The notes beneath the pieces were generated by a model. The model did not search any database. It worked only from the letters and a program-made list of their open reading frames with translations, and was not told the origin of the DNA. This document shows, piece after piece, positions 8,640 through 17,531 of a stretch of 22,778 nucleotides of DNA (positions within the stretch are counted from its first letter, which is position 1; each line of letters starts with the position of its first letter). Position numbers and translations under genes: made by a program. Source of the stretch: Actinomyces sp. Its GTDB lineage: Bacteria > Actinomycetota > Actinomycetes > Actinomycetales > Actinomycetaceae. Where the stretch lies: NCBI RefSeq assembly GCF_030530635.1, contig NZ_JAUMUL010000002.1, forward strand, positions 140,337-163,114, written 5' to 3'.

Positions 8640-8855
8640 TCAGATGCCGAAGCCGACGCGGCGGGGAGAGGACTCGCCAACCTCGATGTAAGCGAGCGAA
8701 CCTGCCGGGACGAACACCTTGCGGCCCTTGTCATCGGTCAGAGTGACCGCGGAGGTGGCGGCGTCAGCCACGGCCGCGAGGACCTCCTCCTGGGAGGCGG
8801 AGGTCTCCACCGAGAGCTCGCGCGTGGAGTGCTTTATTCCAATGGTGACCTGCAT
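8640..8855 (-). CDS. DUF3107 family small protein
   Basis: A 71-residue protein matching my memory of the actinobacterial DUF3107 family (mycobacterial TB9.4/Rv3208A type): it starts MQVTIGIKHSTRELSVE, has a central TLTDDKGRKVFVPAGSLAY and ends RRVGFGI. The function of the family is not known to me. The frame is open further upstream to 9044, but ATG 8855 is the start because GAAGGAG lies 5 nt before it and because the family begins exactly here. The gene is divergent from adnA across 231 bp that must hold both promoters. Mycobacteria also carry a DUF3107 gene near adnAB, so this is core-genome context. Length is normal for the family. Confidence 0.85.
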   Translation of the reverse strand: MQVTIGIKHSTRELSVETSASQEEVLAAVADAATSAVTLTDDKGRKVFVPAGSLAYIEVGESSPRRVGFGI

Positions 8856-8860
8856 GGGTG

Positions 8861-8867
8861 CTCCTTC
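8861..8867 (-). promoter_or_regulatory. RBS deciding the DUF3107 start
   Basis: GAAGGAG on the minus strand lies 5 nt before ATG 8855. It excludes the longer upstream start at 9044, whose extra residues resemble no family I know and would run into the probable promoter region. Confidence 0.65.
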
Positions 8868-9086
8868 AATCAGGACCGGGGCTGCCCGCCAGCGTGCGGA
8901 CGACCGCGGTGGGGTATCTGTCCTGATCCTACGGGTGTCGCGGCCCCCGTCTGTCCGCCTGAACGCAGGAGTACCGGGCATTTCGCGCCGCGCGGACACC
9001 ATGGCTGCGGCGTCAGCGACGATCTGAGGCTCAGGTGCCGCCAAGGGTTCTCAGTTCGTGTCGTACCTACGTGATGAGATGGGCTC

Positions 9087-12000
9087 ATGACCAGTTCCGT
9101 CGGCGCCCCTCGCCTCCTGCCTCCGCTCGGGCAGCCCCCGCTGCCCGCGCCGGACGCCTCCGCCGCTCGGGTACTCGCCGGCGCCGCGGACGGTACGAAC
9201 CTGGTGGTCCTCGGAGCCCCCGGAACCGGCAAGACCACCACCGCCCTGCGCCTGCTGATCGAGGCAGTGACTACCCGCCGCCAGGAAGCCGTCCTGCTCG
9301 CCCCCACACGCGCCCGCGCCGACCGCCTGCGCGAGCGCGCCTCCCACCTGCTCAGCCTTGCCGGCGCCTCCTCCGGCACGGTCCGGGTACGCACCCCCGC
9401 GTCCCTGGCGCTGACGATCCTGCAGACCTCGCTGACCCAGCGGCCTGATCCCTTGCCCGCCCCGGTGCTGCTCGCCGGGGCGGAGGAGGATGCCGCACTG
9501 GCCGGATTGCTCCGGGGCACCTCCTGGGGGGAGCTGCCCGCCCAGGCCATCGAATCCCACGCCTTCCGCACGGAGCTGCGCAACCTGCTGGCCCGTGCCG
9601 GTGAACTCGGCATCGGTGCGGACCGGCTCGCTCAACTCGGAGCGGAACTCGATGTCCCCATTTGGAAGCGCGCCGCCGAACTGCTGCGCACCTGGGATGC
9701 GCAGGGCCGTCCCAGTGCCGCCAACCGTTCCGCCGTACGCAAGATGGATACTGCCCGCCTGCAGGATCGCGCCCGCGAGGTTCTGGCCACCTGGGAGGCC
9801 GACGGCGTGCTGGTGCCCCGTCCGATTCCTGACGTTGTCATCGTCGATGACTATCAGGACTGCACTGCTGCTACCGCCCGCTTACTGGTGGCGCTCTCCG
9901 AGCCCGACGCCGACGGTCACCGCGCCCAGATCGTCGCCCTGGGCGATCCCGACGTTGCCGTCGAGGTGTTCCGCGGCGGCAACCCCAGCCTGCTCAACGC
10001 CGCGGAGGATCGCTCCGGACTGGCCGCCCAGCGGCTCACACTGGACGCAGTCCACCGCGGCACGCCCGAGCTGGCCCGGGTGTGGGCCGCCCAGGCAGAG
10101 CGCATCCCCATCACCGGCACCGCCACACATCGCCACCCGCAACTCCCCGAGAACATCAAGTACCCCCACGGCGCAGGAGGCGCCGCCCCCAGCGGCGTCG
10201 AGACGCTCATCGCCTCCGGACCTTTGCAGCAGACCGCCCAGATCGCCCGCATCCTGCGCAGCGAGCACGTCCACCACAACACCGCCTGGGACCAGATGGC
10301 GGTGATCGTTCGCTCAGCAGGCACCGCTCGCGCGGTCAGCCGTGAACTGCGCCATCACGGCGTGCCTCTCGACTCCAGTACGCCCGCAGTCCTCCTACGC
10401 GCCGAGCCCGCCGCGGCCGCCATCATCAACGCCTGCCGGGCCGCGCTGGCCGGCGGACTCGGTGACGCAGACTCACCCCCGGAATGGGCCACCGCCTTCG
10501 AACTGCTCACCAGCCCCCTGATCGGGCTTACCAACCTGGACCTGCGCCGGCTGCGTCGTCGTCTGCGCGCCGACCGCCCCGCCGAGGCCGGACGCGATGA
10601 GAACCTGCTCGGCGTCCTGGCCACTCCAGAGGCCGCCACCGCCCTGGTCCAGGAACTCGCCGACGAGCCTCTGGCGGAACAGGTCGCGAGGCTGGAACGT
10701 GCTGCCCGCGTCGTCGCCGCGCTGAAGGGCGTGGTCGAGACCGCGCGGGAGGACAACCGCCGCGTAGACGTCGAGTCGCTCATGTGGGCGGCCTGGCAGG
10801 CCTCGGACTGCGCGGAGTCCTGGCGCACCATGGCGCTGGCACCGCATACACCGCGCAGCGCCGCGCTCATGGCCGAGGCGGCCGAGCACGACCTGGACGT
10901 GGTCACTGCACTGTTCAAACGTGCCGAAGTGTGGGCCGAGCGCCACCCCGGGGCCGCGGCAGGAGACTTCTTGAACGAGCTCGCAGCGGAGGTACTGCCC
11001 TCGGACACGGTGGCCCCGCAGGGCATCCGCCCACCCGGAGTCGCCGTCCTCACCCCCGCCGCCGCGGCCGGGGAGCAGTGGGATGTGGTGGTAGTAGCCG
11101 GGGTCGAGCGGGACGCGTGGCCCGACCTACGACTGCGCGACGGCGTGACCCGCTCCGGCCTGCTGGTCGACGCCATCACCGACCGCCTGCCAACGGGGGT
11201 CGGCAGCGCACAGGCAGGGGTGCAGGATCCGGTCGCCGCTCGCAGACAGGTACGCGGCGATGAGCGCCGCATGTTCCTGTCGGCCATCTCCCGCGCCGGC
11301 CGCCGCCTGGTGGTTACCGCCGCCGCAGATGCCGACGCCGCGCCCTCACCGTTTCTGCTTGAGGTTGCCGCCGCGGCCGAGCAGAAGATCTTCAACGAGG
11401 AGGGCGAACTCGAGGTTGCTGAAGACCTCGACGACCTGACCCTGCCCGGTCTCGTCGGGGAACTGCGCGCCGCAGCCGTCGCGGGCCGTCTGGCCGGGGC
11501 CGAGGACGCTGCCCGAGCTCGTGGCCGGCAGGCCGAACAGCTACTGGCAGCGCTCGCCCGCGCCGGCGTGAGCGCCGCCGACCCCGCCAACTGGGCCGGT
11601 CTGAGCCAGGCGACCTCAATGACGCCCCTGGTCGATGCGGGCCAGGAGATCCGCATCAGTCCCTCCGACGTGGACGCCATCACCAAATGCCCGCTGAAGT
11701 GGTTCCTCCAGCGCAACGGCGGCGGCACCGGCACCAGCGACGCCCAGAGAGTCGGAATCCTCGTGCACGGCCTGGCCGAGCGCGCCGAACAGGAGGGTCT
11801 GCGCGGCCAGCCGCTACGCCAGGCCCTGGAGGAGGCGCTGCCGGAGCTGGGCTACCCGGAAACCTGGCTGGGCAACCTCGAACGGCAGCGCGTGCGCGAC
11901 ATGATTGACCGGCTCGACGCCTACCTGGCTTCGGTCACCGCCCCCGCCCTGGTTGAGCAGACACTTGATGTCCGTATCAATCTGCCCGTGCCGCAGGACG

Positions 12001-12599
12001 GTCGGGAGGCCTGCAGCACGGACGACGTGCCCGGCTCAGCCCTCAGTGTTGCGGACGCGGCAGACCGGGAAGCAGTTTTCTCGAGCAGTGATTCGCGGCC
12101 TGCGCCGATGAGGTCCGAAAGCCTGCCCGTGCGCATACGCGGCCGCATGGACCGCCTGGAGTTCCTCGACGCCGCCCCGCCCGATGCCTCCCAGGAGGGA
12201 GTGCTGCCTACCGGGCAGGGGCAGCGCGTGCGCGTGATCGACTTCAAAACCGGACGAACGGCGCCCGCAGCGAAGGCGACGGAACGCAACGCGCAGCTCG
12301 CCACCTACCGGATGGCACTGGGCGCGCTGGGTTATGAGGTCGATGGCGCCGGACTCGCCATGTTGGGATCACCACCCCGTAGAACCGACCCCGGCGCGAA
12401 GGTACTACCGAACGGCATGGTCCTCGCGCCCAGCCCTGATCCGGACACCGGCGAGAAGTGGGACGTCGAACTGCTCGCCCGGGCCGCACTGGATATCTCC
12501 GGCTCCACCCTGGCCGCGCGTAGCGGCGAGCACTGCCGAGGATGCTCCTTCAAGGGCAGTTGCCCCGTCAACCCCGAAGGAAGGAGGACCGTGGCATGA
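9087..12599 (+). CDS. adnA: AdnA subunit of the AdnAB helicase-nuclease
   Basis: A 1170-residue protein with an N-terminal UvrD-like motor and a C-terminal RecB-type nuclease. Walker A is GAPGTGKTT (43-51). The Walker B / motif II position reads VDDYQD (253-258), so the usual DEFQD Glu is Asp. Motif V is also unusual, LTPAAAAGEQWD, followed by GVERDAWPDLR, as I recall for actinobacterial AdnA. The nuclease part has IDFKTGR with Asp1052 and Lys1054. Four Cys, C868 in TKCPLKW and C1150, C1153 and C1159 in the C-terminal HCRGCSFKGSC, form the expected 4Fe-4S set of an AddB/AdnA-type nuclease. AdnA pairs with AdnB, encoded next with an ATGA overlap, to unwind and resect double-strand breaks for recombination. 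The start ATG 9087 has only a weak purine-rich site upstream, so the exact start is less certain. I saw no LexA-type palindrome upstream. Confidence 0.9.
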   Translation: MTSSVGAPRLLPPLGQPPLPAPDASAARVLAGAADGTNLVVLGAPGTGKTTTALRLLIEAVTTRRQEAVLLAPTRARADRLRERASHLLSLAGASSGTVRVRTPASLALTILQTSLTQRPDPLPAPVLLAGAEEDAALAGLLRGTSWGELPAQAIESHAFRTELRNLLARAGELGIGADRLAQLGAELDVPIWKRAAELLRTWDAQGRPSAANRSAVRKMDTARLQDRAREVLATWEADGVLVPRPIPDVVIVDDYQDCTAATARLLVALSEPDADGHRAQIVALGDPDVAVEVFRGGNPSLLNAAEDRSGLAAQRLTLDAVHRGTPELARVWAAQAERIPITGTATHRHPQLPENIKYPHGAGGAAPSGVETLIASGPLQQTAQIARILRSEHVHHNTAWDQMAVIVRSAGTARAVSRELRHHGVPLDSSTPAVLLRAEPAAAAIINACRAALAGGLGDADSPPEWATAFELLTSPLIGLTNLDLRRLRRRLRADRPAEAGRDENLLGVLATPEAATALVQELADEPLAEQVARLERAARVVAALKGVVETAREDNRRVDVESLMWAAWQASDCAESWRTMALAPHTPRSAALMAEAAEHDLDVVTALFKRAEVWAERHPGAAAGDFLNELAAEVLPSDTVAPQGIRPPGVAVLTPAAAAGEQWDVVVVAGVERDAWPDLRLRDGVTRSGLLVDAITDRLPTGVGSAQAGVQDPVAARRQVRGDERRMFLSAISRAGRRLVVTAAADADAAPSPFLLEVAAAAEQKIFNEEGELEVAEDLDDLTLPGLVGELRAAAVAGRLAGAEDAARARGRQAEQLLAALARAGVSAADPANWAGLSQATSMTPLVDAGQEIRISPSDVDAITKCPLKWFLQRNGGGTGTSDAQRVGILVHGLAERAEQEGLRGQPLRQALEEALPELGYPETWLGNLERQRVRDMIDRLDAYLASVTAPALVEQTLDVRINLPVPQDGREACSTDDVPGSALSVADAADREAVFSSSDSRPAPMRSESLPVRIRGRMDRLEFLDAAPPDASQEGVLPTGQGQRVRVIDFKTGRTAPAAKATERNAQLATYRMALGALGYEVDGAGLAMLGSPPRRTDPGAKVLPNGMVLAPSPDPDTGEKWDVELLARAALDISGSTLAARSGEHCRGCSFKGSCPVNPEGRRTVA
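12581..12587 (+). promoter_or_regulatory. RBS deciding the adnB start
   Basis: AAGGAGG lies 8 nt before ATG 12596 within the end of adnA. It favours 12596 over the in-frame ATG at 12542, which would only translate the adnA Fe-S Cys region in another frame. The ATGA overlap (12596-12599) points to coupled translation. Confidence 0.75.
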
Positions 12600-15500
12600 G
12601 CGCCGCCGCCCTCACCCCCGAAGCCCTCGCCGAGAAACTCGGACTGCCCCGACCCACCGAGGAACAGTCGAAGGTGATCGGCTATGAACTGCGGCCCCTG
12701 CTTGTGGTCGCCGGCGCCGGCAGCGGCAAGACCGCCACCATGAGCCAGCGCGTCGTCCACCTGGTAGCCGCCGGCGCCGTTAGCCCGGACCAGATCCTGG
12801 GTCTGACCTTCACCCGCAAGGCCACCGCCGAGCTGGCCGAGCGCGTCTCCATCCGCCTGGACCAGCTGGCCGCCAGCGGTGTCATCACCGGTCTTGATGA
12901 CCAGCCCGAGCCGACCGTGGCCACCTACGACTCCTTCGCCGGCTCGCTCGTGAGCGAATACGGCCTGTATGTGGGCGCCGACCCGGACGCCACCCTCATC
13001 ACCGAGGCCCGCAAATGGCAGATCGTCACCGATATTCTCGAGCGGCGCACCGCCCCGTTGCCCATTGAGAGCAAGGCGAGCGCGATAGCCGCCGTCCTGC
13101 GGGCGGATAACGCCCTGTCCACGAATCTGCTAAGTATCGGCGACGCCCGCGAGCAGCTGACCGACCTGCATGAGCTGTTCACGGGGTTGGCCACCACACG
13201 CGGGGTGGCCGGCGATTTCAAGGGCACTGCGGAGGCCATGGAGGCCTGGCTGAGCGTGCTCGATGCCGTGCAGGACTTCCGCGACTACAAGCTCAGGCAC
13301 GGCATGCTCGACTTCGGCGACCGTCTGGCGTTGGCCTGCCGCATCGCCGAAGCCGTGCCCGAGGCCGTGGCGGCCATGCGGGCGCAGTACTCGGCGATAC
13401 TCCTGGACGAGTTCCAGGACACCTCCGTCGCCCAGGTGCGGCTTCTGTCCGCCCTATTCGCGGACCAGGGGGTCACCGCCGTTGGCGATCCGAACCAGGC
13501 CATCTACGGCTGGCGTGGAGCCAGCGCCGGCGCGCTGGACACCTTCCATGACCGCTTCAACCCCTCCGGTGTGCAGGCCGTCGCCGACGGCGGCAACCCC
13601 GAGCTGGCGACGCCTGTGCTGCAACTATCCACCGCCTGGCGCAACGACTCCGCGGTGCTTGCTGCCGCCAATGTCATATCGAGGCCACTGCGCAACGCCG
13701 AGTACCAGCCCGGTGATGCGGAGGTCACCCACGTCCCGGTCCGCGAACTGCAGGAGCGCTCGGCCGCCGATGGCCTGGGTGCCGGGCAGGTGCTTGCAGC
13801 CTTCCTCACCGACCCGGTGCAGGAGGCGGACGTCGTCGCCGACTTCATGCAGGAGCGCTGGCACCCCAAGGCGGAGCTCGCCGTATTGTGCCGTACTCGC
13901 GACCAGATGACGCCGGTGGCCCAAGCTCTTGAAGCGCGTGGCGTGCCCTACGAAGTGGCGGTGTCGGGAGGCATGCTCTCCATCCCTGAAGTGGCGGACA
14001 TGCGGGCTTTGCTGACCGTGGCCGCCGACCCCGAACGCGGCGACCGACTGATGCGTCTGCTCACAGGAGCCGATATCGGTGCTGCCGATTTGCAGGCCTT
14101 GCAGCGCTTCGCCCGAGAGCTTGTGTGCCACCGCGACCGGGCCGACGACGCCGGCGCTCACACGCGGATAGACGACGCCGGCGCGGCACCCGCCGGCCAC
14201 ACACGTCCCGAGGAGGCGGAATCTGGAAACGGAGGTGGCGGCGGTGCAAAGCAGCTCGAAGAGGCGGCCATGTCCGAGGCGATCGAGGAGATCGCCCGCC
14301 GGGATGACGCCGCCCGCACACCCGGCCACCGGCGTGCCGCAGGAACGGGCGGTCCTGAGACGACCACGGCGGTCGCCGGGCTCAGCGAGGCGGGCCGCCA
14401 GGCGGCGGTACGGATCGCCCGGGCGCTGCGTCGCCTACGTAGCGCCTTCACTCTGCCACTGCCCGACCTGGTGGCCGTGGCCGAGCAGGCCCTGGGCCTG
14501 GATGTGGAACTCGCCGCCCGCGTCGGCAACCGCATAGGACGGCGCGCCCTGGACGCCTTCCGGGCCGCCGCCGACCAATACGCAGCCGATGTGGAGGTGC
14601 CCACCGTCTCCGGGTTTCTGGAGCTACTCGACTACGCGGAGTCGGAGGAGCGGGGACTGGAGAGCCCTGTGGCCGAGCCCGAGCCCGGTGCCGTACAGAT
14701 CATGACCGTCCACGGCGCCAAGGGGCTGGAATGGGACTGCGTTGCCGTCATCGGTCTGACCGAGGCGTCTTTCCCCAGCTACAGCACCAAACCCCGCGTG
14801 GACGGCATGGTGTCCGACAACTCTTGGACTAGCTCGGTTCGCACCTTCCCCTACCCATTACGCGCCGACGCGGACCAGCTGCCGCCCTTCGAACTCGGCG
14901 GCCTGGAGATGCCGCTGGGCCCGGGGATCAACTTGAGCCGGGATGAGAAGGCGGAGATCAAGGAACTCGGGGGGCAGTACCGGCTTGCGCTCGGGCGTCA
15001 CCTGGTTGCCGAGGAGCGTCGCCTCGCCTACGTGGCCGTCACGCGGGCCCGGCATGACGTGCTGCTGACCGGCTCTCACCTGGTCAAGACCGGCAACACC
15101 GTCCGGCCAATGTCCCGGTTCCTGACCGAGCTGCACCGGCAATCGCTGCTCACCCCGTTCGGCCCCGGATTCACCGACGCTTCCGAGGACGCCGTCAACC
15201 CCGTCGGGGTCGCGCAGGCCTCCTGGCCGGTGACACATAGCACCGCCCCGGGCTCGGAGCGGGCCGCACGAATCGCCGTCGCCGAGGCCGTCACCCGGGC
15301 CATGAGCGAAAGCGGTGCCGATGACCCTGGTGCCGGCGCCCACCCCGATGGCGCCGCCATGACGGACCTGGACGAGCGCATGGCCCGCTGGTGGGAGGAT
15401 GCCGACCTGCTGCTGGCCGAGCGCGACGCCGCCGCCACCCAAACGCCCTCGGTCCGCCTGCCCGCCCACCTGGCCGCCACCAGACTGGCCGACCTGCGCG

Positions 15501-16054
15501 ACGACCCGGAACAATTCGCACTCGACCTGCGCCGTCCGTTGCCGCCCCAACCGCAGTCCGCCGGACGCCTGGGCACCGTCTTCCATGAGGCCATCGCGCA
15601 GCGCCTGAGCAGCCGCGGCGCCCTGTTCAGCCTGGAGGACGCCGGTGTCCCGGACACTCTCGCCGACGCCGACCGCGAGCGTGTGGAGCGCTGGCTCGAT
15701 GTCGCCGCCACCCACCCGCTACTCGACGGATACAAGCTGATAAGCACCGAGGAGTCCCTGGAACTGAGTGTCGGCGACACGACTCTGCGCTGCCGCATCG
15801 ACGCCGTCTTTCAGCGGCTGGGCAGCAACCACTATCTGGTAGTCGACTGGAAGACCGGTCACCGGCGCGTACCGGTGGATCAGCTCAGCGTGTACGTGCA
15901 CGCCTGGTCGGCGGCCCAGGGGATCCCCACCGACCAGATCCGAGCCGCATACCTGTACGTCGATGAACCCGGCGGCCGTGTGGCCGAGTTGGACGCCAAC
16001 TCACTGCAAACTCTGGAGGCGATCCGTCAGCCGCTCGACCGGCCGGATCAGTGA
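12596..16054 (+). CDS. adnB: AdnB subunit of the AdnAB helicase-nuclease
   Basis: A 1152-residue UvrD-like helicase with a C-terminal RecB-type nuclease. All motor motifs look intact: Q-motif TEEQ (21-24), Walker A AGAGSGKT (39-46), motif II DEFQD (271-275), GDPNQAIYGWRG, motif V VHGAKGLEWD (705-714) and motif VI AVTRAR (814-819). The nuclease part has LGTVFHE, CRIDAVF with Asp1069, and VDWKTG with Asp1084 and Lys1086. No Fe-S cysteine cluster is seen, as expected for this subunit. AdnB should be the main ATP-driven motor of the complex, moving along DNA at broken ends. An Ala/Gly/Glu-rich stretch at about 512-600 interrupts the helicase 2B region and contains a short repeat; it looks disordered. 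The gene overlaps adnA by 4 bp and ends tail-to-tail with the phosphotransferase gene. Confidence 0.92.
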   Translation: MSAAALTPEALAEKLGLPRPTEEQSKVIGYELRPLLVVAGAGSGKTATMSQRVVHLVAAGAVSPDQILGLTFTRKATAELAERVSIRLDQLAASGVITGLDDQPEPTVATYDSFAGSLVSEYGLYVGADPDATLITEARKWQIVTDILERRTAPLPIESKASAIAAVLRADNALSTNLLSIGDAREQLTDLHELFTGLATTRGVAGDFKGTAEAMEAWLSVLDAVQDFRDYKLRHGMLDFGDRLALACRIAEAVPEAVAAMRAQYSAILLDEFQDTSVAQVRLLSALFADQGVTAVGDPNQAIYGWRGASAGALDTFHDRFNPSGVQAVADGGNPELATPVLQLSTAWRNDSAVLAAANVISRPLRNAEYQPGDAEVTHVPVRELQERSAADGLGAGQVLAAFLTDPVQEADVVADFMQERWHPKAELAVLCRTRDQMTPVAQALEARGVPYEVAVSGGMLSIPEVADMRALLTVAADPERGDRLMRLLTGADIGAADLQALQRFARELVCHRDRADDAGAHTRIDDAGAAPAGHTRPEEAESGNGGGGGAKQLEEAAMSEAIEEIARRDDAARTPGHRRAAGTGGPETTTAVAGLSEAGRQAAVRIARALRRLRSAFTLPLPDLVAVAEQALGLDVELAARVGNRIGRRALDAFRAAADQYAADVEVPTVSGFLELLDYAESEERGLESPVAEPEPGAVQIMTVHGAKGLEWDCVAVIGLTEASFPSYSTKPRVDGMVSDNSWTSSVRTFPYPLRADADQLPPFELGGLEMPLGPGINLSRDEKAEIKELGGQYRLALGRHLVAEERRLAYVAVTRARHDVLLTGSHLVKTGNTVRPMSRFLTELHRQSLLTPFGPGFTDASEDAVNPVGVAQASWPVTHSTAPGSERAARIAVAEAVTRAMSESGADDPGAGAHPDGAAMTDLDERMARWWEDADLLLAERDAAATQTPSVRLPAHLAATRLADLRDDPEQFALDLRRPLPPQPQSAGRLGTVFHEAIAQRLSSRGALFSLEDAGVPDTLADADRERVERWLDVAATHPLLDGYKLISTEESLELSVGDTTLRCRIDAVFQRLGSNHYLVVDWKTGHRRVPVDQLSVYVHAWSAAQGIPTDQIRAAYLYVDEPGGRVAELDANSLQTLEAIRQPLDRPDQ
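14144..14184 (+). repeat. Short direct repeat inside the adnB linker
   Basis: GACGACGCCGGCGC occurs at 14144-14157 and again at 14171-14184, 27 bp apart and in frame. It encodes two similar DDAGA units in the low-complexity insert of AdnB. It is probably a slippage-prone in-frame expansion of a disordered linker. Confidence 0.6.
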
Positions 16055-16058
16055 TCCG
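16044..16058. other. Palindrome holding the stop codons of both convergent genes
   Basis: CGGATCA, a central G (16051) and TGATCCG form a perfect dyad. The + strand TGA of adnB (16052-16054) and the minus-strand TGA of the phosphotransferase gene (16050-16048) mirror each other within it. The stem is short and the centre is a single base, so it is a weak candidate for a bidirectional terminator. Confidence 0.6.
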
Positions 16059-17256
16059 CTCCCGAGCCGGCCCCATCGGCGGTCGCCTCAGCGCCTCCAC
16101 GCGTGCCCGCATTCTGCGTGTTGGCACTGTCCTCGGTGTCATCGTCCACCAACACCATCTTTACCTCGCTGGTGGTCGCCTCCGGCTCGGCCGTCTCCTT
16201 CTCCCCGGGCACGGGGGCCAGGCGCGGCCCGCGCGGCTCCACCAGGGGCTCATCTCCGACCTGGTCCGCCAGGTCCGCCAGCATCGCCACCGCATCGTCA
16301 ATGATCGAGTCACTGCGGGAGCGCACCCCGTGCATCAGCCAACGGGCCAGGCTCAACTCACTGGCCAGCTCCGCCCGGTCCCGCAGGTGTCGGTCCACGC
16401 CCTCCGCACGTGCCAGATCGTAGGCGGATTCGACCGAGTCCAGACAGTCCACGGGCACCGAGGCGTACACCCAGGCCATGTCCTCGGCGGGGTCGCCCAC
16501 ATGCGCCTGCCCTAGCCCACGCACCGCCACCACCGCGCCGCCCGCAGTCAGCACGTTCTCCGGCGCCAAGTCCCCATGTACCACCACCGGCCGGAACCGC
16601 CACAGCGCCGAATCCTCCAGCGCCACCTCCCACCGGGCCAGCAGTGCCAGCGGCACCTTGCCGGTTCCGGCGGCGTCGTCGAGCAGGTTCAGCCAACGGC
16701 TGCGCACGTCGTCGGCATCGTAAACGGGCAGCCCCGCCTCGGAGATCACAGAAGTGGGCAGGTCGTGGAACTCGCCCAAGGCCTTACCCAACCCCGCCGA
16801 CAGCCCCGGGCCCGGGCGCAGCGAGGCCAGGTCGATGGGACGTCCCTCCAGGTGGCTGCGCACCTGAATGTGGCTGCCCTCGGGGCGCAGTGTGCCCGCG
16901 GGGCGGGGTACGTTGAAGGACAATCGGCCGTCGTCGACTACCCGGCCGATGCGGCGCAGCACCTCCGCCTCCGCATCCAGGGTCGCGCCGGTCGCGTCGT
17001 CGTGGGTTTCCAGCACCTCCCAGTGGCGTCCCTGGGTGTCGACGACACCGACAACTCGTAGAGCGGCCGACTGCTCCTGGGGGAGTGCCAGGCGCGCCGG
17101 GTCGAGTCCGGGAACCGCCACTGCGGCCAGGGCCGCCAGGGCGAGCGGGGAGCGCTCACGGGTGGGGGCTGCGGACGCCGGCGTCCCCGATGCTTCGGAG
17201 CGCTCCGACTCTGAGGTGTTGGTGGGCTCGGATGGTCCGGCAGGCGATTGCGACAT
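16048..17256 (-). CDS. Aminoglycoside/macrolide-phosphotransferase-fold protein
   Basis: A 402-residue protein with the choline/aminoglycoside kinase fold. The catalytic loop VVHGDLAPEN is clear (Asp229, Asn234), followed by VGDPAEDMAWV (253-263). The metal-binding Asp that normally precedes this segment (the ID-W/F motif) is replaced: the sequence reads AVRGLGQAHVGDP, with Gly247 at the Asp position. I have an uncertain memory that related actinobacterial proteins near adnB also have Gly here. The protein may therefore be a weak kinase or a non-catalytic member, and drug resistance should not be assumed. Residues 1-35 and about 355-402 are Ser/Thr/Glu- and Asp/Gly-rich and look disordered. 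The gene is convergent with adnB, overlapping by 7 bp. The ATG at 17256 is preceded by only a modest GGTGGA site. Confidence 0.75.
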   Translation of the reverse strand: MSQSPAGPSEPTNTSESERSEASGTPASAAPTRERSPLALAALAAVAVPGLDPARLALPQEQSAALRVVGVVDTQGRHWEVLETHDDATGATLDAEAEVLRRIGRVVDDGRLSFNVPRPAGTLRPEGSHIQVRSHLEGRPIDLASLRPGPGLSAGLGKALGEFHDLPTSVISEAGLPVYDADDVRSRWLNLLDDAAGTGKVPLALLARWEVALEDSALWRFRPVVVHGDLAPENVLTAGGAVVAVRGLGQAHVGDPAEDMAWVYASVPVDCLDSVESAYDLARAEGVDRHLRDRAELASELSLARWLMHGVRSRSDSIIDDAVAMLADLADQVGDEPLVEPRGPRLAPVPGEKETAEPEATTSEVKMVLVDDDTEDSANTQNAGTRGGAEATADGAGSGADH

Positions 17257-17531
17257 GGTTCCACCGTAGGCGAGGAAGCCGCCAGTCGGGGCGTTGCCGC
17301 GCCCTAGACATCGTCTGCCTTTCAGGTGGTTGTCAGGTTTTGTGCCGCCCTACGAGCCTGCCGATCATCTCCTGAGTTTTCCACAGGCCACCGAGGAGGA
17401 CTGGCGCCGATGTCCAGTCGTGACTTATGGTCGCCACACAGCTGCAGAGCGGCGTTGCCATGGCGGCAGCCAGCTGCCGGGTCGTGCACCCCATCAGGTC
17501 CCCTTTATAGCGGCGACTTGGACGGATATGT
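17257..17531. other. Intergenic region upstream of the phosphotransferase gene
   Basis: I find no convincing gene in these 275 bases. They should hold the promoter of the minus-strand phosphotransferase gene and end at the ISL3-type terminal sequence at 17532. The 8 bp next to the IS end (17524-17531, GGATATGT) could be one half of a target duplication, but the other half is lost. Confidence 0.4.

Noticed and set aside
8856..9086. LexA/SOS box between DUF3107 and adnA
   Set aside because: I looked for an actinobacterial TCGAAC-like/GTTCGA-like palindrome and saw none.
10355..11734. Long open frame of 459 codons on the minus strand
   Set aside because: It lies wholly within adnA, is Arg/Ser/Ala-rich and has no recognisable motif; it is a by-product of high GC at third codon positions.
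16048..17256. Antibiotic-resistance call for the phosphotransferase
   Set aside because: Only the fold is supported; the metal-site Asp appears to be missing and the gene sits in core context beside adnB.
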